Assembly (NCBI RefSeq): GCF_000744705.1
Contig: NZ_JQML01000001.1
Location: forward strand, 3,110,017 to 3,174,016
Length of the DNA: 64,000 nt
Direction of reading: 5' to 3'
Source of the DNA: Streptacidiphilus albus JL83
Lineage (GTDB): Bacteria > Actinomycetota > Actinomycetes > Streptomycetales > Streptomycetaceae
The stretch's first letter is position 1, and every line of letters starts with the position of its first letter. The notes under the pieces were generated by a model. That model saw only the letters and a program-made list of their open reading frames with translations, was not told where the DNA came from and made no database searches. A program made the translations under genes and the position numbers. Of this stretch, positions 51,670 to 62,020 are shown one piece after another.

Positions 51670-52646
51670 GCAGGACGATGTATCCATACCCGACATTGTT
51701 CGGGCCGATCGGCCTGGAAGTGACCCGAGTTCGGTTGGACGCTCGTCCCCTCGAGTACACGATGATCTCGCACACTCAACAGACCGTGGCCCTGCACGAC
51801 GTCGGGCGCGAGGACTGGGAGGAGGGTTCCATCGATGTGCGGGCCACCCTGCCGGAGCGTGAGCTCGCCGACGGCCCCTGGTCCGAGTTGAGTTGTGTGG
51901 CGATACTCACCGAGGGGGCCACCAATGCGCGCATGGTGCGCCGCCTGGTCAAGGATCGGGCTTCCGACACTTGGCAGGGTTCCGTACCGCTGCTCCGCTC
52001 GCGGCACACCGCGCGTGCCGTGCTCACTGTCCAGGCAGTCGCCACCATCGGCGGGGTTCGCGGCCGCACCATCGGTCGCGGCGAGAAGGACTGGGTCATC
52101 GACCTCGAATCACGAACCCCCGTCCGTGACCGGGAGATCGACATCATTCCTGTCGACTTCCGTGACGGGCCGCACGAGTGGCTTCGCCCCTACAAGGATG
52201 CTCCCTGGCTCGTCGAGACCACCGGCGACATGCCTGCCGTCTACCTCAATGAGGCATTCGAAGGTCTGACCAAGCTGCTGCGTGGCGGCGGAAGTGCACT
52301 GGAGAAGGCCACCGCTGCGTTGGTCAACGCCCAGATTGTCACCGAGGCGTGGACGGTCATGTTCCACTCCGCAGTCAGCGACCTTCAGTTGGACGAGCGA
52401 GGCCGTCCGCAGGTCCCGGACGGCTGGCGCGAATCAGTTCTCCGAGTCATGCTTCCCGACATTCTGCCCGGCATGTCACCCGAGGACGCCGTCGCCGAGC
52501 TCCAGACGCGGCGCGAGGAGGGTTACGGCTGGAGCGAGATGCAGCCACGAATTCAGTACGCTGCCGCCCGCCGCTCCCAGCTGCCCAAGAACCTCGCTAC
52601 CACCCTGCGCACCGTCTTCCGCTCCCAGGAGGGGGCGACCCGATGA
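51666..52646 (+). CDS. Unknown protein, 326 aa, of the GHKL operon
   Basis: The ATG at 51666 overlaps the previous stop by 4 bp. N-terminal strands dominate (about 1-130: FGPIGLEVTRVRLDARPLEY and LSCVAILTEGATNARMVRRL, with TARAVLTVQAVATIGGVRGR), and an alternating charged core to ~190. A helical C-terminal part contains EKATAALVNAQIVTEAWTVM and PGMSPEDAVAEL. No catalytic motif is recognised. Similar proteins sit in the same position next to XRE-GHKL proteins in actinomycete islands, so it is probably a structural partner. Confidence 0.6.
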   Translation: MSRTMYPYPTLFGPIGLEVTRVRLDARPLEYTMISHTQQTVALHDVGREDWEEGSIDVRATLPERELADGPWSELSCVAILTEGATNARMVRRLVKDRASDTWQGSVPLLRSRHTARAVLTVQAVATIGGVRGRTIGRGEKDWVIDLESRTPVRDREIDIIPVDFRDGPHEWLRPYKDAPWLVETTGDMPAVYLNEAFEGLTKLLRGGGSALEKATAALVNAQIVTEAWTVMFHSAVSDLQLDERGRPQVPDGWRESVLRVMLPDILPGMSPEDAVAELQTRREEGYGWSEMQPRIQYAAARRSQLPKNLATTLRTVFRSQEGATR

Positions 52647-53548
52647 TTCCCTCCAACCTTCCGGACCGGTGCGCACTGCTCCCGGTCACCGTGGCAGGCA
52701 AGTTCCTGACCCGAGACGTTCTCACCGGCCAGGAGCACCCGGCCCAAGTGGCCCTGCTCCGCGCAAGCACTCCGATCTCGGACACTTCGGCACGCTGGGA
52801 CGTCGCACCGGTGCGGGAACTGCTCGAAGAGGCCATGCACCGATTCAGCGACCGCCACACGCAGGCCGATGCCTGGCTGTCAGGACGCCTGCACGCCACT
52901 CTGCGGATGACACGTAGCGAGGCCGCGAACAAGGAGCTGTGGAGCTTCCTGGCCCTGGTCGTTGCCCCGGACTACGTGATGTGGCGCCATCGTTCCTCCG
53001 GCAAGCATCGCGAGGGCGCTCCCGGGGCTGTATCAGCCGCGCGCTTCATCGGTTCCAACGACACTCAGGCATTCGCTCGCCTGTGGTGGGCGGCCGAACT
53101 CTTCCGTGACGGCACCGATTACCGTCCGGCCGAGTTGGCCTGTGCAAACCAGGACCTGCTCAACACAGCCCTGCGCCTGGCCATCATCGACCACCGCCCC
53201 ACCGCACTGGCCCTGGTCCGGGTTCTGCAGGACCTCGCCGATGGCGGGGCCACTCGCATGGGAGATCGCGCCAACGCGTTGTGCTCGGCCATCAACGCCG
53301 CTGGCGGCACGCTGATGTACGACGTACTCGCTCCCGATGACCTCCCCGACAACAAAGCTCTCCTGTCGTGGATCGATGATGCGGATGGCGCACCGCCGGT
53401 GCCCTGGGACCGGCTTCCCGACGGTCCCGATGACGGAGCCGTTCCTGAGCAAGCAGTCGGCACACTCACCCGTCTCTTCGAGCAGTTCCAGCAGCAGTCC
53501 TCGTTGCGTGATCGCACAGTGAAGAGGAGCCAAGAGGAGGACAGCTGA
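52643..53548 (+). CDS. DUF6339-like protein of the GHKL operon
   Basis: 301 residues from the ATG at 52643, overlapping by 4 bp. The hallmark NKELWSFLALVVAPDYVMWRH (~residues 93-113, written here as ELWSFLALVVAPDYV) and the helices PTALALVRVLQDLADGG fit the DUF6339 family (assignment from memory of the hallmark, not searched). Function unknown, regularly found in R-M and defence islands next to GHKL proteins. It ends 12 bp before the convergent Vsr stop. Confidence 0.62.
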   Translation: MIPSNLPDRCALLPVTVAGKFLTRDVLTGQEHPAQVALLRASTPISDTSARWDVAPVRELLEEAMHRFSDRHTQADAWLSGRLHATLRMTRSEAANKELWSFLALVVAPDYVMWRHRSSGKHREGAPGAVSAARFIGSNDTQAFARLWWAAELFRDGTDYRPAELACANQDLLNTALRLAIIDHRPTALALVRVLQDLADGGATRMGDRANALCSAINAAGGTLMYDVLAPDDLPDNKALLSWIDDADGAPPVPWDRLPDGPDDGAVPEQAVGTLTRLFEQFQQQSSLRDRTVKRSQEEDS

Positions 53549-53560
53549 GTTTCCGGCGGT

Positions 53561-53995
53561 TCAACCGGGGGCCCTTCTGCGGCGTGTCAGTCGACGGAGC
53601 ATCTGCTCCACCTGCTCCGCGACCTCGTCGGGATCCTCGTGCTCCCAGAAGCGCAGCACTGTCCAGCCCTCGGCCATCAGGTGTTCAGTGGTCTCGCGGT
53701 CACGGGCGATGTTGCGATCCAATTTGGTGCGCCACCACTCGGCGTTGGCCTTCGGGCTGGTGGCGTGCTCGGGACAGCCGTGCCAGAAGCAGCCGTCGAG
53801 AAACACCGCGACCTTGGGTCCAATGAAGGTGATGTCCACGGTCCGGCGAGCCATTCCGGGCACCCGCCGGTTGACCCGGTAGCGCAGTCCGTGCCCGTAC
53901 AGCAGTCGGCGCACGGCCAGCTCCTGGGCTGTGTCCTGGGAGGCCTGGCGGCTCATCCGGGAGGCGACAGCCGGAGAAGAGGCAGTGGGCGACAT
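53561..53995 (-). CDS. vsr: Vsr (very short patch repair) family endonuclease
   Basis: 144 residues from the ATG at 53995. The sequence RRLLYGHGLRYRVNRRVPG, TVDITFIGPKVAVFLDGCFW and HGCPEHATSPKANAEWW is the Vsr signature: the catalytic Asp in VDITFI, the aromatic pair and histidine in GCFWHGCPEH. A conserved helix ends in EGWTVLRFWEHEDP. The first His of the E. coli motif is Asp here, as in many homologues. Vsr nicks T:G mismatches that arise by deamination of 5-methylcytosine, and so pairs with 5mC methyltransferases. In MORC-type R-M islands Vsr-like proteins are often the restriction nuclease (inference). Confidence 0.92.
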   Translation of the reverse strand: MSPTASSPAVASRMSRQASQDTAQELAVRRLLYGHGLRYRVNRRVPGMARRTVDITFIGPKVAVFLDGCFWHGCPEHATSPKANAEWWRTKLDRNIARDRETTEHLMAEGWTVLRFWEHEDPDEVAEQVEQMLRRLTRRRRAPG

Positions 53996-54247
53996 ATCAT
54001 CCAGTCTGTCCCAACGGAGTGGATCACCGCCACACGAGCCGTGTCCCTTCACGCCGTAGCTGCACCCGCTCGCGCCGCGCACCGCGCTGCGCCGGGCGCC
54101 GCCGGAGGCCCGGCGGAAACCCGCCCGACGCCCCCGCGCCGCTCCGCTAGAGTCGGTCTGCTCATTCGTCTACGCGGCCCGCCGGACTTCCCCTATGGGA
54201 CATGTCCCCACCCGCACGAGTTACTTCGTGCTGCCTGGGGGCATTTC

Positions 54248-56149
54248 TTGCTGTTCCGCGATTCGGCCACTGCCGTCGCTGCTGAGAGCGTGGCCGGCAC
54301 GCTGGCCCTGCGACTGACCGAGCAGTTCGTCCACGTGCACGGCCACCGGCCCGGCGCGGGCGAGGTGCGTTCCTGGGAGCGGAGTATCCCGTTGGTCGCC
54401 AGGGCCCTGGTCGACGCGGGCCTCGGCCAGGTCGAGGTGTTGGTCGAGTACAGCCTGCCGCTCAGCAGCAAGCGGGCGGACGTGGTGCTGGCCGGCCTGC
54501 ACCCGAGGACCGGCGAGCCCTCCTACGTGGTGGTGGAGCTCAAGCAGTGGAGTTCGGCGACCCCCGTCGACGGCGACCCGGGGCTGTGCCAGATCGACGC
54601 GTACGCCCGCCCGGTCCTCAACCCGATCGAGCAGGTCCGGGGCTACTGCAGGTATCTGACGGACTTCAACGGAGCGCTGTCCGAGCATCCGGAGCGCCTG
54701 TCGGGGGTGGCCTTCCTGCACAACGCCACCGAGTTCGGCATCAACGGCCTGTATCTGGCCGAGCAGGACGAGCACGGTCGGCTCTTCTCCGGGGAGCGGC
54801 GCGGCGAGTTCACCGACTTCCTGAGCTCCCGGCTCTCCCCCACCTCCGGTGCCGCTGCCGCCGACGCGCTGCTCAGCGGCAAGATCGGGCCCTCGCGGCA
54901 GTTGATGGCGGTGGCTGCGGACGAGGTCCGTGAGCGCGAGCAGTTCGTGCTGCTGGACGAGCAGAAGGTCGCCTTCCGGCTGGTCCTCGAAGCCGTCCGG
55001 CGGGCCCGGCAGGCCGACCACAAGGAGGTGGTCGTGGTCACCGGGGGTCCGGGCACCGGCAAGAGCGTGATCGCCCTCTCGCTCCTCGGCGAGCTCTACC
55101 GGCAGGGCGTGTCCGCTCTGCACGCCACCGGTTCCAGCTCCTTCACCACGACCATGCGCAAGGTCGCCGGCGCCAGGAAGAAAGAGGTCAAGGACCTCTT
55201 CAAGTACTTCAACAGCTTCATCACCGCCGAGCGCAACACCCTGGAGGTGCTGCTCTGCGACGAGGCGCACCGGATGCGCCAGACGTCCGCGAGCCGCTTC
55301 ACGCCCGCCGGTGCTCGAACGGGCAGGGCGCAGATCGAGGAGCTGATCGACGTGGCGCGCGTGCCGGTCTTCCTGCTCGACGAGCACCAGGTCGTGCGCC
55401 CGGGCGAGATGGGCACCGTGCAGGAGATCGAGCAGGTGGCCGCAGCACGCGGGCTCCGCTGCACGGTCGTGCCGCTGGACACCCAGTTCCGCTGCGGCGG
55501 CAGCGACTCCTACCTCCGCTGGGTGCGGCGGCTGCTGGGGCTGGAGGAGGGCGGCCCGGTCGGCTGGGAGCCGGACGGCAAGATGCAACTGCTGCTGGCC
55601 GACAGCCCCGAGGAGCTGGAGTCCTTCCTCGACGACAAGCTGGCCGAGGGGTACGGGGCCCGGATGTCGGCCGGCTACTGCTGGCCCTGGACCAAGAAGA
55701 CACCGCCCGGGGAATCGCTGCCCCACGATGTGCGGATCGGCAGCTGGAGCAGGCCGTGGAACGTCTACGGCGAGCGAGCGGTGAACGGAGCCCCGCCGGC
55801 CGCGCTGTGGGCCACCGATCCGGCCGGCTTCGGCCAGGTCGGGTGCGTCTACACGGCGCAGGGTTTCGAGTACGACTGGAGCGGCGTCATCCTCGGCCCC
55901 GACCTGGTGTGGCGTCAGGGCCGGTGGGTGACGGACCGGACCAAGTCCAAGGACCCGGCCTTCAAGAAGGGCACCCCGGACGCGGATGTGGATCGCCTCA
56001 TCCGCCACACGTACAAGGTGCTGCTCACCCGCGGCATGATCGGTACTGCCGTGTACTCAACCGATGAAGAGACCCGCGAACTGCTTCGCACCCTGGTCGC
56101 GCCGAGGGTACTGGCTGCCTCGGGCCGGGCGTCCGCTGCATCGAGGTGA
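54248..56149 (+). CDS. DUF2075-type helicase with N-terminal PD-(D/E)XK nuclease
   Basis: 633 residues from a TTG at 54248, chosen because GGGGG lies six bases upstream and family members start at the equivalent point; the frame is open further upstream without similarity. The nuclease domain has EVLVEYSLPL, SSKRADVVLAG (Asp78) and YVVVELKQW (Glu97, Lys99). The helicase has Walker A GGPGTGKS (266-273), Walker B VLLCDEAHRM, the motif III region VFLLDEHQVVRPGE and a C-terminal VGCVYTAQGFEYDWSGVI. This is the DUF2075 / Schlafen-like helicase group found in R-M and defence islands. It may act with the island or independently. It stands next to the divergent Vsr gene and in front of the transporter operon. 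Confidence 0.85.
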   Translation: MLFRDSATAVAAESVAGTLALRLTEQFVHVHGHRPGAGEVRSWERSIPLVARALVDAGLGQVEVLVEYSLPLSSKRADVVLAGLHPRTGEPSYVVVELKQWSSATPVDGDPGLCQIDAYARPVLNPIEQVRGYCRYLTDFNGALSEHPERLSGVAFLHNATEFGINGLYLAEQDEHGRLFSGERRGEFTDFLSSRLSPTSGAAAADALLSGKIGPSRQLMAVAADEVREREQFVLLDEQKVAFRLVLEAVRRARQADHKEVVVVTGGPGTGKSVIALSLLGELYRQGVSALHATGSSSFTTTMRKVAGARKKEVKDLFKYFNSFITAERNTLEVLLCDEAHRMRQTSASRFTPAGARTGRAQIEELIDVARVPVFLLDEHQVVRPGEMGTVQEIEQVAAARGLRCTVVPLDTQFRCGGSDSYLRWVRRLLGLEEGGPVGWEPDGKMQLLLADSPEELESFLDDKLAEGYGARMSAGYCWPWTKKTPPGESLPHDVRIGSWSRPWNVYGERAVNGAPPAALWATDPAGFGQVGCVYTAQGFEYDWSGVILGPDLVWRQGRWVTDRTKSKDPAFKKGTPDADVDRLIRHTYKVLLTRGMIGTAVYSTDEETRELLRTLVAPRVLAASGRASAASR

Positions 56150-56180
56150 GCCGGTGAGCGGCTGAGCAGCTGAGTCCAAA

Positions 56181-56222
56181 GGCGGAGCCTGGGGGCGGCC
56201 CACGTCGCCGCCGGACTCCGCC
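56181..56222. terminator. Possible bidirectional terminator
   Basis: The outer arms GGCGGAG (56181-56187) and CTCCGCC (56216-56222) and the inner arms GGCGGC (56194-56199) and GCCGCC (56207-56212) form a stacked hairpin between the DUF2075 helicase and the convergent ABC ATPase gene. Confidence 0.6.
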
Positions 56223-56246
56223 ACCGCGACCCCGCAGCCGCCCGGC

Positions 56247-57982
<1,736 letters not shown>

Positions 57983-57983
<1 letters not shown>

Positions 57984-58969
57984 CAGATCCTGACTCTCGG
58001 GTCGAGCGCCGCGTTCAGCACGTCGGCAGCGGTGTTGGCGATGATGATCAGGGCCCCGGCGAGCAGCGTGATGCCGCAGACCACCGGCAGGTCCAACGAG
58101 GCGGCCGAGTCCACGACCAGCTTGCCCAGGCCGGGCAGCCCGAACATGCTCTCGGTGAAGACCGCGCCGGCCATGGTCGTGCCGATGTCCATGGCGGCCA
58201 TGGTGGCGATGGTCGGCAGTGCACCCCGGATGGCGTGCCGGGTGACGATCCGGCGCTCGCTCCACCCGTAGGCCCGGAGGGTGCGGATGTGGTCGAGGCC
58301 GAGGGTCTCCAGCACGCCGGACCTGGTGAGCCGGGCGTAGGTCGCGGCCGAGACCAGGGCGATGGCCAGCCACGGCAGGATCAGGTTCTGCGCCCACTGC
58401 GCCGGGTCCTCGGTGATCGGGACGTAGTTGGGGAAGGGCAGGACCTGCAGCCAGACGCAGGCGCCGACGAGCAGCAGCAACGCCAGGATGAAGACCGGCG
58501 TGGAGCTGAGGGTCAGCACGGTGAAGGTGGTCGCCCGGTCCCGGAGCGAGCCGGGGCGGCGGGCGGAGTAGAGACCCGCGCCGATGCCGAGGAGCAGCCA
58601 GAGCACGGCCGCGCCGAGGGTCAGCGAGACGTCCACCGGCAGCCGCTGGAGCAGCATCTGGGTGACCGGCTGGGAGCTCTGGTAGGAGTAGCCGAGGCAG
58701 GGCGCGGAGCACCAGACGGTGGTCGGGCCGGTGTTGAAGCTGTGCCCGGTGACCAGGGTGGTCAGGAAGGTCCAGTACTGGACGACGATCGGCCGGTCGG
58801 TGCCCAGGGAGTGCCGGACCGCCTCCAACTGCGGCGCGGTGCAGCCCTTGCCGCAGGCGAGGACGGCCGGGTCGCCGGGGATCAGGTAGAAGATCGCGTA
58901 GACCACGGCGGAGAGCGCGAGCAGCACGCCGAGCGCGCCGAGCAGCCGGCGCAGCAGGAATCTGGTCAT
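57983..58969 (-). CDS. ABC transporter permease (DppB-like)
   Basis: 328 residues from the ATG at 58969, overlapping the stop of the upstream permease by 4 bp. The start FLLRRLLGALGVLLALSAVVYAIFYLIPGDP (given as FLLRRLLGALGVLLAL then YLIPGDP) is the DppB signature. There are about six hydrophobic segments, an EAA-like loop in LDHIRTLRAYGWSERRIVTRHA and the final transmembrane pair with ITLLAGALIIIANTAADVLN. An unusual extra cysteine-bearing loop (ACGKGC, WCSAPCLGY) is extracytoplasmic. It probably carries di/oligopeptides or similar ligands. Confidence 0.93.
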
Positions 58970-59994
58970 CGGTCGGCCTTCTTCCCGTTCTTGCGGAGGC
59001 GAGCGGCGCGGGCCTGCTTCGGGTTCCGTACCGCCTTCGGGTCGAGGGCGACGCGCAGCGACTCGCCCAGGGCGGTGAAGGCGAGGACGCAGAGCAGCAG
59101 CGTCAGCGCCGGGATCAGCACGTACGTCGGGTCGACCTGGAACCAGGTGGTGGCGCCGGAGAGCATCTGTCCCCAGGAGGGGGTGGGCGGCCTGACGCCC
59201 AGTCCGAGGAAGGACAGGCCCGCCTCGGCCACCATGTTGGCCGGCAGCGCCAGCGCGGTGTAGGTGACGACGGGCGCGACCAGCCCGGGCAGGATCTCCC
59301 GGCGGGCGATCCACCAGGTGCTCGCCCCGGTCAGCAGCGCGGCGGAGACGTACTCGCGCTCGCGCAGCACCATCGTCTCGGCCCGGACGATCCGGGCCGT
59401 CGACGCCCAGCCGAAGGCGGCCAGGATGATGCAGAGCAGCAGCGGGCGCGGGAAGGACGCCGGGACGACGGCGAGCAGCGCGATCGAGAAGAACAGGCTG
59501 GGCAGCGACAGTGCGAGATCGGTGAACCTGCTCAGCAGGGCGTCCAGGCGGCGCCCGGCGAGTCCGGCCGAGAGGCCGACCAGCAGGCCGAGCGCCAGCT
59601 GGCCGAGGGTGGCCCCGGCAGCGACCGAGAGCGAGATCCGCGCGCCGTAGACGAGCCGGGCGAAGAGGTCGCGGCCGGTGGTGGGTTCCACGCCCAGCCA
59701 GTGGTGGGCGCTGATGCCGCCGAAGCTGCCGAGGGGGCTGCCGCCGGTGGCGGAGTTCAGCAGTTCGTCGTGGTAGGTGTCGGGGTCCTGGCCTTCGAGG
59801 CCGGTGAGCAGCGGCGCGGCGATCGCGGCCAGGATCATCAGGGCGACCGCGACCAGCGCGATGCGCGAGCCGGGCCGGGACCAGAGCCGGCGCAGGACGG
59901 CGGCGGCGCCGCCCGCCGAGCGGTTGCTCGGCGGGACGGCGTCGACCGGCTCCGCGCCCGACCGGGTGTCAGGAGTGGTGCTGGTGGCGGTCAT
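58966..59994 (-). CDS. ABC transporter permease (DppC-like)
   Basis: 342 residues from the ATG at 59994, 15 bp after the solute-binding gene. The N-terminal 35 residues are low complexity, followed by TM1 IALVAVALMILAAIAAPLL and the DppC segment HWLGVEPTTGRDLFARLVYGARISL (shown here as HWLGVEPTTGRDLFARLVYG). The EAA loop is in REYVSAALLTGASTWWIARRE. The gene comes before dppB, an order opposite to most dpp/opp operons but seen in actinomycetes. Confidence 0.93.
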   Translation of the reverse strand: MTATSTTPDTRSGAEPVDAVPPSNRSAGGAAAVLRRLWSRPGSRIALVAVALMILAAIAAPLLTGLEGQDPDTYHDELLNSATGGSPLGSFGGISAHHWLGVEPTTGRDLFARLVYGARISLSVAAGATLGQLALGLLVGLSAGLAGRRLDALLSRFTDLALSLPSLFFSIALLAVVPASFPRPLLLCIILAAFGWASTARIVRAETMVLREREYVSAALLTGASTWWIARREILPGLVAPVVTYTALALPANMVAEAGLSFLGLGVRPPTPSWGQMLSGATTWFQVDPTYVLIPALTLLLCVLAFTALGESLRVALDPKAVRNPKQARAARLRKNGKKADR

Positions 59995-60009
59995 CTGTCT
60001 GCGGCCTGG

Positions 60010-61713
60010 TCACTTGACCGAGACGGAGGCGATGTCGTACCAGCCGCGCCACTGGTCCACATAGGTGTTCTTCACGTGCGAGCCGAAGAGGACCTCGTCG
60101 ACCGGGCTGTAGAGCGGCACGGTCAGCGCGAGCTTGCCGAGCTGGGCGTCGAGGTCGCCCCATGCCTGCTGGGCGGTGGCGTGGTCGGTGATCTGGTTGA
60201 TCTTGTCGATCTGGGCGTTCACCGCGGGGTCGTTGAACTGGGCGAGGTTGAAGTTGCCGCCGCCCTTGACGATCTGCCGACCGTCGAAGATCGGGCTGAG
60301 GAAGGGCGCGCCGCTCGGCCAGTCGGCGCCCCAGCTGGTGAGGGCGAGCGCGGGCTCGGTGCTGGTGTTGCCGACCTGGCTCTGGAAGTCGGAGTCGTCG
60401 ATGCCGTTGAGCTGGAGGGTGATCCCGGCCTTGGCGTACGCCTGCTGCAGCGCCGTCGCGTCGGGGGCGTTGAGGGCGGTGTCGTAGGCCAGCGACACGG
60501 TCAGCCCGTTCGGGTAGCCGGCCTGGGCCAGCAGCTGCTTGGCCTTGGCCGGGTCGCCGGTGGCGCCGGCCGGGTAGTAGTCGTAGGGGTGGTAGGCACC
60601 GGTGAGGCTGGTCGGGTCGAACGTCGTGGCCGGGGTGGCGAGCTGGCTCCCGCCCTCGCCGTTGACGATGGCGGTGCGGTCGACCGCGTAGGAGAAGGCC
60701 TCGCGGACCAGCTGGTTGTCGAAGGGCTTCTTGGTGACGTTGAAGGCCAGGTAGGTGGTCTGGGCAAAGGTGCCGGTGACGGTGCGCTTCTTCAGCGCGG
60801 GGTTGCCGGCGATCTTGGCCAGGGTGGCCGGGTCCAGCGGGGTGTCGGTGGTGATGGAGTCCGCGTCGTTGCCGATGGAGGCGCTCAGCCGCTGGTTGAT
60901 GACGGCCGGGGACAGGCCCAGGCTGATGTCGATCTTGTCCGGGCAGGCCAGCCGCTGGCTGTCGGTGGAGCGCGACCAGTTGGGGTTGCGGACCAGGTCC
61001 AGCGACTGCCCCTTGGTGAAGCCGGCGATCATGTAGGGGCCGGAGGAGACCGGGTCGGTGTTGTAGTTCTTGCCGGTGTCCTTCGCCTTGGGCACCGGGG
61101 CGAACTGGGTCTCCGCCGCCAGGTAGGGGAAGTCGCCCTCGGACTTCCGCAGGTGGAAGACGATGGTGGAGGCGTCCGGGGTGGTGATCGAGGCCAGGTC
61201 CGGGTTGCTGCCGTAGGGGCCCTGGTAGCTCTCGCCGCCGATCAGCCAGTCCCGCAGGTACGGCGGTCCGCCGGCCAGCTGCGAGGAGAAGGACCGCTCC
61301 ACGCCGTACTTGATGTCGGCGGAGGTGATCGCCGAACCGTCGGAGAACTTCAGGCCGGGCTTGAGGTGGTACGTCCACACCGTCGCGTTCTCGCTGGCCT
61401 CGCCGGTGTCGGTGGCCAGGTCGGGGACGACCTTGGTGCCCTCGTCGCCCGCGACGCTCTGCCGGGTGGTCAGCGTGCGGAAGAACAGCCGCGGGATGGC
61501 GCCGCCGCCGGAGGTGTACAGCACGGCGGGGTCGTAGCCGCTGCTCTCCTTGCTCTGGTCCAGGACGTAGAGGGTGCCGCCCTGGCAGGTGGCCGCGTTG
61601 AAGGAGGCGGCACCGGCCGAGTTGGTGGAGCCACTGCTGCCGCAGGCGGTCAGCAGACCGCCGACGAGGAGTGCGGGCAGGCCGAAAAGGGCTATTCGGG
61701 CAGGGCGCAGCAT
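60010..61713 (-). CDS. Family-5 solute-binding lipoprotein of the ABC transporter
   Basis: 567 residues from the ATG at 61713. The signal peptide LFGLPALLVGGLLTACGSSG carries a lipobox LTAC (Cys near residue 23), so it is a membrane-anchored lipoprotein outside the cell. The SBP_bac_5 signatures are IPRLFFRTLTTRQSV, WTYHLKPGLKFSDGSAITSADIKYGVERSF (short form: LKFSDGSAITSADIKYGVE), DNQLVREAFSYAVDRTAIV and WGADWPSGAPFLSPIFDG. First structural gene of the operon; the leader ORF lies 177 bp upstream. The ligand is unknown; cysteine-responsive leader logic hints at a sulfur-containing peptide. Confidence 0.95.
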   Translation of the reverse strand: MLRPARIALFGLPALLVGGLLTACGSSGSTNSAGAASFNAATCQGGTLYVLDQSKESSGYDPAVLYTSGGGAIPRLFFRTLTTRQSVAGDEGTKVVPDLATDTGEASENATVWTYHLKPGLKFSDGSAITSADIKYGVERSFSSQLAGGPPYLRDWLIGGESYQGPYGSNPDLASITTPDASTIVFHLRKSEGDFPYLAAETQFAPVPKAKDTGKNYNTDPVSSGPYMIAGFTKGQSLDLVRNPNWSRSTDSQRLACPDKIDISLGLSPAVINQRLSASIGNDADSITTDTPLDPATLAKIAGNPALKKRTVTGTFAQTTYLAFNVTKKPFDNQLVREAFSYAVDRTAIVNGEGGSQLATPATTFDPTSLTGAYHPYDYYPAGATGDPAKAKQLLAQAGYPNGLTVSLAYDTALNAPDATALQQAYAKAGITLQLNGIDDSDFQSQVGNTSTEPALALTSWGADWPSGAPFLSPIFDGRQIVKGGGNFNLAQFNDPAVNAQIDKINQITDHATAQQAWGDLDAQLGKLALTVPLYSPVDEVLFGSHVKNTYVDQWRGWYDIASVSVK

Positions 61714-61890
61714 GGTGGGGAGTCCTTGGTACGGAGGGAGGGCCCGGGCAGGGGGCAGCGCGCAGCGCGGCACACGCGGGGAGGTGGAGTGAAGCGACCG
61801 TGACAGGCCGGACGGCGGGGAGGGGCGACCCGCAGCGCACATCAGCAGCGGGGGTGCCTCGACCGCGGAAGCGTCAACCGCAGTGGGACA

Positions 61891-61983
61891 TCAACAGAGG
61901 ATGTCGGCGACACAGTGCGCACACACGGCGAGCAGGACCACCCTGTGGGTGGCCTGAGCGAGTGGCGTGCTGTCCGTGTGCAT
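61891..61983 (-). CDS. 30-aa cysteine-containing leader peptide, apparently leaderless
   Basis: The ORF starts at the ATG at 61983 and ends at 61891. It reads MHTDSTPLAQATHR, then VVLLAVCAHCVADILC, with three cysteines in the last ten codons, the last codon before the stop being Cys. A promoter on the same strand puts the transcription start at or near the ATG. Leaderless cysteine-rich ORFs that attenuate downstream genes in response to cysteine supply are established in mycobacteria, and short Cys leader peptides are common before sulfur genes in Streptomyces. Here it precedes an ABC importer operon by 177 bp. Confidence 0.65.
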   Translation of the reverse strand: MHTDSTPLAQATHRVVLLAVCAHCVADILC

Positions 61984-61990
61984 AGGAGTG

Positions 61991-62020
61991 ATGCTAGGCA
62001 GCGCGGACAACGAGCGTCAA
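61991..62020 (-). promoter_or_regulatory. Sigma-70-like promoter of the leader peptide and transporter operon
   Basis: On the minus strand TTGACG (62015-62020) and TAGCAT (61991-61996) are separated by 18 bp. TAGCAT ends 7 bp before the leader ATG, so transcription should begin at or next to the ATG. No Shine-Dalgarno sequence lies between them. Confidence 0.7.

Noticed and set aside
59701-61803. Long plus-strand open frame opposite the transporter genes
   Set aside because: A shadow caused by GC-rich codon positions; the minus strand encodes an unmistakable lipoprotein and permeases.
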